A stretch of 44,565 nt of DNA, from positions 313,122 through 357,686 of the forward strand of contig NZ_JOKH01000002.1 in assembly GCF_000722635.1 (NCBI RefSeq). The letters are read 5' to 3'. Every line of letters begins with the position of its first letter. Positions within the stretch are counted from its first letter, which is position 1. The notes beneath the pieces are model-generated. The model saw only the letters and a list, made by a program, of their open reading frames with translations. It was not told the origin of the DNA and did not search any database. The stretch is from Endozoicomonas numazuensis. Its GTDB lineage: Bacteria > Pseudomonadota > Gammaproteobacteria > Pseudomonadales > Endozoicomonadaceae. Below are positions 25,362 to 33,752 of this stretch, piece after piece. The position numbers and the translations under genes were made by a program.

Positions 25362-26138
25362 ATGTCATCTAAGATAAACTGGCTGATAAATCATACCTCT
25401 CCTGGCTCTCTGGTGCTCCAGCAATGGCTGACGGAGAACGGCATCCGTTATTCTCTGACTCAGAAATATGCCAAAAGCGGCTGGCTGAAGAGGCTCAGCC
25501 CTGGTGTTTACTATCGTCCGGAACCCAGTGGCAAGATCAAACCTGACTGGCCGGACGCATTGCAGGCTCTTACTCAACAGCTACAGTTGCCAGTACACCT
25601 TGCAGGGCTTACCAGTTTAACTCACCAAGGGCTTAGCCATTACCTGCAACTGAATTCAGAGCAAGTCTGGGTTGGAACCAGAAGCAAGCAAATCCTGCCC
25701 AAATGGTTTCGGGAGTTTTCCAAACAGCCCTGGTTATATAGCGGTAACCACAAGCTTTGTGAACTAACTGACAAAGATTTCACCACAGTAACCGTAAAAG
25801 GAAAGGAACTCAGAGCCAGTCGCCCGGAACTCGCAGCTTATGAAGTGGTCGATGCTATCGGGAAAAATATTCGTTTTGAACACGCCGCTGAATTATTTCA
25901 GGGGTTGGTTAACCTGAGTCCAAGAAAAGTGCAGTCGCTCCTTAATCGCAGCAGTGCTGTTCAGACCAATCGCATTTTTCTGTTTCTGAGTCATTATTGT
26001 GGCCATCAATGGTTCGACCGGCTTGATGAATCTCAAATACAGCTTGGCTCTGGTAAACGTCAGGTGGTGACTAATGGTCGATACGACGAGCGTTACCTGA
26101 TCACCGTTCCGCAATCTCTGCCTTACCCTGCATCGTAA
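25362..26138 (+). CDS. abiEi: AbiEi family antitoxin (type IV toxin-antitoxin)
   Basis: A 258-residue AbiEi-type antitoxin. The N-terminal winged helix (about residues 15-55, QQWLTENGIRYSLTQKYAKS then GWLKRLSPGVYYRP) is the DNA-binding part that represses the operon; the C-terminal antitoxin domain contains 'SRPELAAYEVVDAIGKN'. AbiEi neutralises AbiEii without stable complex formation. The start ATG directly abuts the operator palindrome, so RNA polymerase, repressor and ribosome signals are compressed. The toxin gene follows 15 bases downstream. The module is bracketed by two integrase-tail scars. Confidence 0.85.
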   Translation: MSSKINWLINHTSPGSLVLQQWLTENGIRYSLTQKYAKSGWLKRLSPGVYYRPEPSGKIKPDWPDALQALTQQLQLPVHLAGLTSLTHQGLSHYLQLNSEQVWVGTRSKQILPKWFREFSKQPWLYSGNHKLCELTDKDFTTVTVKGKELRASRPELAAYEVVDAIGKNIRFEHAAELFQGLVNLSPRKVQSLLNRSSAVQTNRIFLFLSHYCGHQWFDRLDESQIQLGSGKRQVVTNGRYDERYLITVPQSLPYPAS

Positions 26139-26153
26139 AAGAAGATCAGACTC

Positions 26154-27080
26154 ATGGACAAAGACTCCGTTTATTACCAGCAGGTTTCCCTGTTGATCCG
26201 AATGCTGTCAGTTGTGGCAACCGAGCCTGTCTTCGCTCTGAAAGGCGGAACAGCCATCAATTTGTTTGTTCAGGATTTTCCTCGACTGTCTGTGGACATT
26301 GACCTTGCCTACCTTCCTCTCGAACCAAGGGATGAAGCTCTGAAAAATGTTCGCTCAGCTCTCGAGCGCATAGCTGAGCGGATTAATACACAGCCTTCAA
26401 CCAGTGCAGTACTTCAGGACAACCGGCAAGATGAATTAAGAATTATTGTCACTACAGAATCCGCAACCATCAAAATCGAAGTCTCTCCTGTTGCCAGAGG
26501 CACACTGCATGACCCAGAGTTACTGCCCGTTGTTGAGTCAGTAGAGGATGAATTTGGCTATGCTGAAATACCTGTTGTCAGCCAGGCCGATTTATATGGA
26601 GGAAAGCTTTGTGCCGCCATGGATCGCCAGCACCCACGAGACCTTTATGATGTTCAGCGACTGCTGAATGCTGGTGGAATTTCCAGAGAGATATTTACTG
26701 GCTTTCTGACATACACTCTGAGCCATCCACGCCCCATACATGAAGTCATGTCACCACGCTGGAAAGAGTTGGAGCAAACGTTTTACGATGAGTTTGCCGG
26801 TATGACGAACGAACCCGTGGAATTGAACGAACTGATAGAAACCCGTTCTCGTATGGTGGCAGCTCTACAAGCTCACTTCACCGAGAGAGATCAGGATTTT
26901 CTATTATCTTTCAAACGAGGCAAGCCAGACTGGACACTGTTTGACGAGCCTTCTGCTGCAGAACTTCCCGCTATCCGCTGGAAGCTGATGAATGTTCAGC
27001 GGCTGTCAAAAAACAAAGACAAACATCAGCAGCAGCTTGAAAAACTGGAGAATACACTGAAGCAGTGGCTACAGGTTTAG
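26154..27080 (+). CDS. abiEii: AbiEii/AbiGii nucleotidyltransferase toxin
   Basis: A 308-residue DNA polymerase beta-like nucleotidyltransferase. The motif GGT31-33...D48-I-D50 (KGGTAINL, SVDIDLAY) is the metal- and nucleotide-binding core of AbiEii toxins; downstream 'YGGKLCAAMDRQHPRDLYDV' (about 144-163) is the family's third motif with K and RDxxD. Such toxins cap tRNA 3' ends or otherwise transfer nucleotides, arresting growth and aborting phage infection. It is intact and downstream of its antitoxin, which is consistent with a functional pair. Confidence 0.88.
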   Translation: MDKDSVYYQQVSLLIRMLSVVATEPVFALKGGTAINLFVQDFPRLSVDIDLAYLPLEPRDEALKNVRSALERIAERINTQPSTSAVLQDNRQDELRIIVTTESATIKIEVSPVARGTLHDPELLPVVESVEDEFGYAEIPVVSQADLYGGKLCAAMDRQHPRDLYDVQRLLNAGGISREIFTGFLTYTLSHPRPIHEVMSPRWKELEQTFYDEFAGMTNEPVELNELIETRSRMVAALQAHFTERDQDFLLSFKRGKPDWTLFDEPSAAELPAIRWKLMNVQRLSKNKDKHQQQLEKLENTLKQWLQV

Positions 27081-27106
27081 AAAATATGCGCTGATCACAG
27101 CAGGCA

Positions 27107-27215
27107 GAACTATAAGTTTCTTACTCCGTTTCCCATGAAAGCGACATCGAAGCCTTGAGCAACTGCCTGTTCACCAGCTCATTATCGGCCCAGTAATTAT
27201 TTTGGCTCTTCGCTG
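27107..27215 (-). pseudogene. Relic of an integrase 3' end (scar 2)
   Basis: Minus-strand translation contains NNYWADNELVNRQLLKASMS followed by LSWETE and a stop, matching the tail of integrase 1 (NKYWAENELVNKQLLRAA) at protein level but more diverged in DNA. It lies right after the AbiEii gene, in front of the ISL3 transposase relic. Only the final 30 or so codons survive. Confidence 0.75.
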
Positions 27216-27317
27216 TTTGCTATGGATTTCGTTCTGATATCTGACCGATAAAACCCGACCCGGAAACTCACAGGTTTTGGTAGTCATCCATGGACGGTTT
27301 CATGCTCGGCCTCGGTC

Positions 27318-28157
27318 TGCAGGCACCTTGGAATATGGCGCGTCATCAAGCATTATGTCAGCCAAGCCCTGATGGAGATGGATCTCTCTGCCCTGAAAAC
27401 AACCTCAAAACGGGGTCACAACTACGTCACCGTATTCATCGACATGGATCGGAATGACAAGCCGGTTGTATTCGCCACACCAGGCAAAGGTAAGGAAACC
27501 GTTAAGGATTTCAGAGCTTTTCTGGAAGAACATGGAGGGCAGGCAAGCAATGTACTGGAAGTCGTCTTTGATATGTCACCAGCGTTTCTGTCAGCGACGA
27601 AGGAAGAGTTTCCAAAGGCCAACGTTACCGTTGACTGGTTTCATGTTGTCCAGCTATTCACTCAGGCTTTGGACGATGTGCGTAAAGCTGAGCGAAAGTT
27701 GAAGAGCCACCCTAAAAGCCTGCGATGGGCAGTGTTAAAAAAAGCAGACGGCCCTTTCACTGAAAAACAGATAGAAGCGCTTGTGGAGCTTGAGGCGAGC
27801 GACTTGAAAACAGGTGTTGCCTGGAAGATCAAAGAGAAACTCCGCTGAATCAGAAAGGCCGAAACACCAAGAGCAGCGCGATGGAGACTGACTCACTTTA
27901 TCAAGTATGCAAAAGAAGCTCTGGGCGACTGCGATATTCTGGAGTCTGTTCGCAAAGCACTGAACACGGTAGAGACTCATGCAGACTGGATATTACAACG
28001 CTGGATATCAACCTACACCAATGCCCGTATGGAAGGGTTGAACAGCCTGTTTCAGGCTGCAAGAAGTCGAGCCCGAGGATATCGAAATACTGAGACGTTT
28101 CTGATGATGATCTATATGATCGCCAGCCCTGTGTCGGATATTCTTAAATCCATATGA
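27318..28157 (+). pseudogene. ISL3-family transposase, truncated and with internal stop
   Basis: The frame reads RVIKHYVSQALMEMDLSAL, then GHNYVTVFIDMD (first catalytic Asp), FDMSPAF and VDWFHVVQLF, then hits TGA at 27846-27848; the same frame continues IRKAETPRAARWRLTHFIKY to ARMEGLNSLFQAARSRARGY and MIYMIASP with stop near 28157. That is the C-terminal two-thirds of an ISL3 DDE transposase. The N-terminal zinc-finger and helix-turn-helix parts are missing, cut at the integrase-scar side. One TGG to TGA change explains the internal stop. It is inactive. Confidence 0.82.
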
Positions 28158-28218
28158 AACGACGAAGAGCCGATTTTGATAGTGATACCAAAGAGTTAGA
28201 CGATTGAGGCGAGTCTCT

Positions 28219-28240
28219 GGGAGTAAATTTTGTTACTCCC
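28219..28240 (+). terminator. Hairpin downstream of the ISL3 relic
   Basis: GGGAGTAA (28219-28226) and TTACTCCC (28233-28240) are perfect 8-bp arms around ATTTTG. It lies about 60 bases after the transposase stop. It could be a terminator or part of the element's end; there is no strong T-run. Confidence 0.35.
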
Positions 28241-28329
28241 AAGCTCAATTTTCGTTCCCGAACATGCCCAATAAGAAGTAATAATTCTGAATAGTGCCTT
28301 TCTGTTTGAATCCGCTGCTCAACAATAAA

Positions 28330-28461
28330 ACTTTCTAAACCCGTTATGAGCATGGCTATCCAAGTGAAAAGACAAGGCGGAGTGACGAGTCATAGCCATA
28401 GCGAGGAGCTCCAACGCCGGATTTTCGCTTGGATAGACAGCGCAATAGGGATTTAGAAAGT
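28330..28461. mobile_element. 132-bp MITE-like inverted-repeat element
   Basis: ACTTTCTAAA at 28330 and TTTAGAAAGT at 28452 are perfect terminal inverted repeats that extend imperfectly for about 22 bp; a second inner pair, TATCCAAGTGAAAA and TTTTCGCTTGGATA, matches at 13 of 14 positions. The element could fold into one long hairpin and has no gene. The next 50 bases carry a further inverted partner (GCGCAATAGGG and CCCTATGCGC). It lies between the ISL3 relic and jetD. Confidence 0.55.
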
Positions 28462-28539
28462 GCAATTGGTATTATACAATCGCTGTCTCTAAAAATTCCC
28501 TATGCGCTAGTTGCCCGAACGATAACCCTATTTCATGCT

Positions 28540-29718
28540 TCAGCAAGCCCCAGCCGCTAAAGCCTCCCTCAAGCAAGAAAAAGCAATGCGCTCCTGTTCG
28601 AGCCGAAGGTTTTTGCTCAGTTTGTTTTGACGCAAGGCGTCAAACAGTGACTGCTCACTGCTGGTTAGATTGGCAAGATCCGCTAAAAAACGCTTGTTTT
28701 CAGGCTCTTCTACGCAAAGAGGCAAATGCAATTCCAGTGTCGCCTGATCCATTAACAGCGACCTGGTTTTTCGGAAACGCCCGCGCAGTTGCGACAACAT
28801 GGAGAAGCCGTGGGTATCAATATCCCCCCAATAGTTGATCTGTTTGCCCTCCAGCCAGTTCAGTGAGAACAGAGAACGAATGCCATATCCCAGCCCGAAA
28901 ATGACTATGGAATCTTTTACTGACGGGAAAGTCAGGCCATTGATTTTATTCTCAGTGATAAAAACCCGGCTTACACCCGGATCAACAAACTGTGATAGCG
29001 GCACACTCATATCTGTGACCGGAGCCGTTGAGTCCAGCAGGCGAAAGCGGATCAATGGCTCGTCATAACGCAACCCAAAGCGACGCTCAAACCCATTCTC
29101 GGCTATGCCCGATACGCTGTCGTCGAATTCTTCCGGCTCAAGTGCCAGCATGAGTAGTTCTGATAGTACGCCCTTGTGAGATTCAATAAATTTGGTATCA
29201 ACACCCTGAATATCCAGTTGCCGGATATACCGGTCTGGCTGAGAGTTGAGCTGAAAATAGCGGCACACTTTAATCAACTGCGGCCAGACATCAGCATAAT
29301 CCAGCACTTTCACCGGTTTGCTGTTCACCAACGGCATGACCTGCGGAAGCTGTCGCCGGGTCTGATCAGCCAAGGCCTGAAACTGTTTAAAAGTCGACTG
29401 TTGTCCAATAAAAGCCAGCCAGTCGTCCCTGCTTTCAAACAGAATTTTACGAGGTAGCCGTTGCTGTCCTAACTGTTGGTGACTGATGGTTCGATATTCC
29501 AGCTGATAACCGCTACCGGTAACAGCTCTGGAATGACGGTGCATTTCTGCAATCCAGTCCCGAACCTGAATAAATTCACTGCTCAGGGTACGCCCTGACG
29601 GTGTTTTGAAAGGTATCTCAAAGGGGAAAAACACCTCATCATTCAGCCAGCTTTTCAGAAAAGCCCCGGACGCCCAAGGGCGCAGGGCTTTCTTTTGCAG
29701 TTCTTTCTGGGAAATCAT
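28540..29718 (-). CDS. jetD: JetD, Wadjet topoisomerase VI-like nuclease subunit
   Basis: A 392-residue DUF3322/DUF2220 protein. The C-terminal Toprim-like domain shows 'INYWGDIDTHGFSMLSQLRG' near residue 297, with the GDxDxxG metal-binding motif; 'DSIVIFGLGYG' precedes it. JetD is the nuclease that cleaves circular plasmid DNA once the JetABC motor has sized it by loop extrusion. The gene starts one base after the jetC stop, the last of a four-gene minus-strand operon. No damage is visible. Confidence 0.9.
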   Translation of the reverse strand: MISQKELQKKALRPWASGAFLKSWLNDEVFFPFEIPFKTPSGRTLSSEFIQVRDWIAEMHRHSRAVTGSGYQLEYRTISHQQLGQQRLPRKILFESRDDWLAFIGQQSTFKQFQALADQTRRQLPQVMPLVNSKPVKVLDYADVWPQLIKVCRYFQLNSQPDRYIRQLDIQGVDTKFIESHKGVLSELLMLALEPEEFDDSVSGIAENGFERRFGLRYDEPLIRFRLLDSTAPVTDMSVPLSQFVDPGVSRVFITENKINGLTFPSVKDSIVIFGLGYGIRSLFSLNWLEGKQINYWGDIDTHGFSMLSQLRGRFRKTRSLLMDQATLELHLPLCVEEPENKRFLADLANLTSSEQSLFDALRQNKLSKNLRLEQERIAFSCLREALAAGAC

Positions 29719-29719
29719 G

Positions 29720-32700
29720 CTAATTCACAGTCACGGAGGCAGGTTCTGTCTCAGCAAACGCCTGCTCTTGCTGATTGGCCAGATATTGTTGCTTATCTTT
29801 GCGGTACTCTTCTATGGTCAGGTTCTGCAAGACCGAGTTACAGCCGCCTTCGTTATGAACAAAATGCACCGAGTTGACGTAGTCTTCTATCACATGAATT
29901 TTCTGTAGAGGCGTCACAATCAACAGTTGCAGATTGAGCTTGCGGAACAACTCCAGTCCATACCGGGCAGATTCATCAGACCCGCGGCCAAAGGCTTCAT
30001 CAATCATCACGAAACGGAATGACCGTGAGCGTTTCTCGCCCCACTCGAGGCCAAACTGGTAGACCAGTGCCGCCGCCAGAATAGTGTAGGCCAGCTTTTC
30101 TTTCTGTCCCCCGGATTTTCCCGCCGAATCGGAATAAAATTCCTTTTCGGAGTCGTCTTCACGGTAACGTTCAGAGGCATTAAACAAGAACCAGTTGCGC
30201 ACGTCCGTGACTTTTTTTGTCCAGCGCTTATCAAGGTCGCTCTGCCCTTCCCGACCATTAAAGCGTTCGATAATCTCTTTCACCTGAATAAACTTGTTTT
30301 CTGCATAGTGTTCACTGGTATCGGGCGACAGGCTATCCCCCAGACAGTTACGCAGGTCGATTTTGAACTGATTGATTTCCGGGTCTCGATTACTATCTGC
30401 CACCAGACGGATATAAGAACCTTCGCTGTAATCAATCGCCGACAGGGAGCGGTTAATGGTGTCAATCTTGTCCCGGATGGTTTGCTGCTGATGATCCAGC
30501 CAGTTCTGGAACATCGCCATATTATGAATGGTGCCTTCGTTGAGCATTTGCTTGAAGCGCTGCTCATGCCTTGGCAGGTCTTCACCCTGCAATGTTTGCA
30601 ACATACCGGAAAATTCTCCGGCAGAAGCAACATCGGCATCCACTTCCCGGGTTTCCTGAGGGTAAGCGTTTTTATAATCGGACATCTGTCCGGTAATTTT
30701 TGAAATCAGGTTTTTGGCGGTATTCTGACGTGTATCAATCCGGCTGGTCAGCCATTTACGCATGGCGACTTGACTGCTGTCACAGCTTTCAATAGTGATT
30801 TTTTTATCAGGCAGTGCTTCCGGCTCCAGCGACTCAAGTTCTGGGAAACAGGCTTCCCGGTGTTTGCCAGACAATTCATCCAATAGTAGTTGGGCCTGAT
30901 CCCGATCGTCACGATCCCGCTCCAGCTTTGAGTTCAGGTTGCCCACATCCTGCCCAAGCTTTTCCTTTAGCCTATCCTGTTCCGCAATAAGAGCTTCGGA
31001 TCGGGACTGGCGCTCCCGCAGGGTTTTCAGGATGTCTGAACCGGCTTCCAGCTGTTGCTTTTCTTTCTCAAGGGTTTGAATCTGCAGCGCCAGTGGCTGC
31101 CAGTTAATCTCGGCAAAGCTTTGCACATTCAATAACAGTTCCAGCTTCAACTGACTGTTCTGTAACCCCTTCAGCCGACGGGTAAATTGCGCCTGCTCCG
31201 CAGCCGCCTTTTGAATCGTCTGCTCTTTCCGTTTTTGTTCTGTTTCCAGGGCAAAAATCTTTTCCCGGTTACTCCAGCCCAGCACATATCGAGATCGGTC
31301 ATCAATACGGTAGCGGTCGTCTTTTTCATGGCGGCTGCCGCTGCTTTTGATCTGACCATTGGGCGTAATCGCCCGGCTCTCCCTGCGGAAGTCTGCCATT
31401 TTATCGCAGCAGGTATAGTCAAATCGCTGAATCAGTTCCTGTTCCAGCCAGCCATAAAACAGGCTGTCGGTTTTTATCGAGATTTTCCGGCTAAGGGAGT
31501 GTTTATCGATGGCATCATGCACTGGGCGTGAAGGTTCCCGAACCCGGTAATACACCAGCCGCCCTTTCAGATGAGTCTGGTTAACATAGTCGGCCACTGC
31601 CTGATAGTGATCGTCAGGCACCAGCAGGCTCAGGGCGAAATTATGCAGCACTCTTTCAGCCGCCCCTTCCCACTGTTTTTCTTCTTCCCGGATTTGCAGC
31701 AGCTCACCAGCAAACGGCAGGGTGTCTTCCGACAGAGACAGGCTCTCACAAAGCGCTTCACGAATGGCAAGATTTCGGCTGGGGATATTGGACTTACGCC
31801 CTTTCAGGGAAGCAATTTCCTGCTCCAGTTCTGAATGTTCATCCCGCAGTTGTTTCAGAACAACAGCCTGTTCCACCTGTTCGTTCTGTAAATGAGCCTG
31901 CTGTTGTTCCAGCCGTTGCCGACTTTCCTGCGCCTCTTTCTGGTTGCCATAAAAACCTTCGTCGTCTTTTGGCTCTGGCATATCCAGTTCACGACACAGA
32001 CCAAGGTATTTGTCACAGGCATCGGACAACCGTTCCCTTTCCCTGTTCAAACGTTCTATTTCAGTTTTCAGCTCCGAGAGTCGTTGCCCGCCGTTCTGGT
32101 CTATCGCCCGCTCAATGTCCCGCAACTCCGAGCGCAAATCCGTTAACAGCTGCCGGGCTTCTTCCAGTCTGGCGGTGAGTTTTGTCTGCTCCTGTTCCCG
32201 ACGAACAATGCGGTCATTCAACAGCTGAATTTTCTTGTCAGCAAAGAATCCGTACAGCGCTTCCCGGCACTGTTTTAAAGAATAAATGGCCGTTTCCAGT
32301 TCCGAATAACGATCGCAATCCTGAATCAGCGGCGACAGTTTTTCTATTTGCTGGCGGGCTTTCAGTACGGCTTCATGGGCACGATTGAGGTTATCAAACT
32401 GACGACTGAGTTCATCTACCCGATCCGCTACATCGGTGCTTTCGAGCATGTGACTGCGGACAAACTCCGTTAAGTTACCCACGGATTTCATGGAGACTGT
32501 CTGATAAAGCAAGTCCAGCGCCTGATCGTTTTCAATCCCCATCTGCCGACGAAATTCCGCCTGATACTGAGTGAAGCTGTCAAACAGTTTCAGGTGATCT
32601 TTACGTTTAAGTTGTTTTTTCAGGTCGCCGATATCACTGCCAAAACCACTGAAATGTTTGGCAATGGTTAACGGCTTTCGGGCAACAATATAAAAGCGTT

Positions 32701-33142
32701 CCGGCGTATTGGCGTTATCCCGGCTCCAGAATACTTGCGCCAGAGTGATCGTCTGGTCATAGCCTTCATTCCTGAACCGGGCCAGCAACACGCTGTAACT
32801 GTTGTGGTCGCGCAGGGCAACAGCCTTGGCACTGAGCGTGTCGTCATCTTTAGCGCTTTTAAAATAGCCACGGACATACGACGTCAGGTTTCGTTCACGG
32901 GTTTCCGCACCTGCCGCTTTGTTGTAGGTGATCTTTTGGCTGGGTACTAACAGTGTCGTTAATCCATCCACCAAGGTCGATTTACCGGAACCGATATCAC
33001 CCGTTAGCAGACTGTTACTGCCATCCGGCTGTGCCGACCAGATTTTTTTATGAAAGGTGCCCCAGTTCAACACTTCTAATTTTTCGAGCCGGAATCCTGC
33101 CTTGCCAGCGTCCTCACTGAACTCAAACATTTGATTCTGCAT
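29720..33142 (-). CDS. jetC: JetC, Wadjet SMC-like ATPase
   Basis: A 1140-residue SMC/MukB-like ATPase. Walker A GDIGSGKST lies at residues 48-56; long coiled coils run from about 270 to 450 and 640 to 780 around a hinge-like globular part; the ABC signature SGGQKEKLAYTIL and Walker B VMIDEAFGRGSDES are near residues 1020-1080. It dimerises, binds the JetA and JetB kleisin-type subunits and extrudes DNA loops. The start overlaps jetB by 20 bp. An in-frame ATG four codons later is a possible alternative. Confidence 0.93.
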   Translation of the reverse strand: MQNQMFEFSEDAGKAGFRLEKLEVLNWGTFHKKIWSAQPDGSNSLLTGDIGSGKSTLVDGLTTLLVPSQKITYNKAAGAETRERNLTSYVRGYFKSAKDDDTLSAKAVALRDHNSYSVLLARFRNEGYDQTITLAQVFWSRDNANTPERFYIVARKPLTIAKHFSGFGSDIGDLKKQLKRKDHLKLFDSFTQYQAEFRRQMGIENDQALDLLYQTVSMKSVGNLTEFVRSHMLESTDVADRVDELSRQFDNLNRAHEAVLKARQQIEKLSPLIQDCDRYSELETAIYSLKQCREALYGFFADKKIQLLNDRIVRREQEQTKLTARLEEARQLLTDLRSELRDIERAIDQNGGQRLSELKTEIERLNRERERLSDACDKYLGLCRELDMPEPKDDEGFYGNQKEAQESRQRLEQQQAHLQNEQVEQAVVLKQLRDEHSELEQEIASLKGRKSNIPSRNLAIREALCESLSLSEDTLPFAGELLQIREEEKQWEGAAERVLHNFALSLLVPDDHYQAVADYVNQTHLKGRLVYYRVREPSRPVHDAIDKHSLSRKISIKTDSLFYGWLEQELIQRFDYTCCDKMADFRRESRAITPNGQIKSSGSRHEKDDRYRIDDRSRYVLGWSNREKIFALETEQKRKEQTIQKAAAEQAQFTRRLKGLQNSQLKLELLLNVQSFAEINWQPLALQIQTLEKEKQQLEAGSDILKTLRERQSRSEALIAEQDRLKEKLGQDVGNLNSKLERDRDDRDQAQLLLDELSGKHREACFPELESLEPEALPDKKITIESCDSSQVAMRKWLTSRIDTRQNTAKNLISKITGQMSDYKNAYPQETREVDADVASAGEFSGMLQTLQGEDLPRHEQRFKQMLNEGTIHNMAMFQNWLDHQQQTIRDKIDTINRSLSAIDYSEGSYIRLVADSNRDPEINQFKIDLRNCLGDSLSPDTSEHYAENKFIQVKEIIERFNGREGQSDLDKRWTKKVTDVRNWFLFNASERYREDDSEKEFYSDSAGKSGGQKEKLAYTILAAALVYQFGLEWGEKRSRSFRFVMIDEAFGRGSDESARYGLELFRKLNLQLLIVTPLQKIHVIEDYVNSVHFVHNEGGCNSVLQNLTIEEYRKDKQQYLANQQEQAFAETEPASVTVN

Positions 33143-33719
33143 ATTCCCGGTATACCTTTAACTTGTCATTAAAATCCGCCAGCCAGTCGGCGTCCACCAA
33201 TGCCTTGATGATCCGGCGCACTTCCCAGGCGGGCGGATTGCTGTTCAGTTTTTTCAGAAATCCGAACTCGGCTACTTTGTTGAGGTGAGTATCAATCTGA
33301 TCAAACAGCCGCGCTTCATTAGCACGGTCTGGCAAAAAGACCCGCATCATCTCGACAATTTGCTCCCGCGACAGAATCAGCCTGGATTCGCCACCACCGG
33401 CATCCTGCTCCACCATTTTCTTGCGCAGCAGCACACAGAGTAAGCTGACCGGAAAACTTAACGGACGACGGGCGACCAGTTTCGGCAACGCCAGATCTTC
33501 ATCATTAACCTGCTTCAGAAACGCGTAACCTTCCGCTTCATCCAGCACCAGGTCAAGCCCAATCACTTTGACATAATCAATCACTCTGGCGTGTAAATCC
33601 TGTAACTGCTGCCAGACCGCAGGGTTAGTGTCCCGATATAAAACACCTTTCATCAAATGAATAACCACTACACCGAGCGAGGCATCCTGCGCTGTTTCAA
33701 CGTCATCATTCACAAACAT
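33123..33719 (-). CDS. jetB: JetB, Wadjet DUF4194 (KITE-like) subunit
   Basis: A 198-residue DUF4194 protein, the MukE-like accessory subunit. The pattern 'EAEGYAFLKQVNDEDLALPKLVARRPLSFPVSLLCVLLRKKM' in the middle, followed by winged-helix segments ('LNKVAEFGFLKKLNSNP', 'WEVRRIIKALVDADWL'), is typical. It binds the JetA kleisin and JetC heads. It lies 33 bases after jetA and overlaps jetC, consistent with coupled translation. Confidence 0.9.
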   Translation of the reverse strand: MFVNDDVETAQDASLGVVVIHLMKGVLYRDTNPAVWQQLQDLHARVIDYVKVIGLDLVLDEAEGYAFLKQVNDEDLALPKLVARRPLSFPVSLLCVLLRKKMVEQDAGGGESRLILSREQIVEMMRVFLPDRANEARLFDQIDTHLNKVAEFGFLKKLNSNPPAWEVRRIIKALVDADWLADFNDKLKVYREYAESNV

Positions 33720-33752
33720 TTTTCTCCTGTAGGTTGTCGTCTGATTTCAGCG

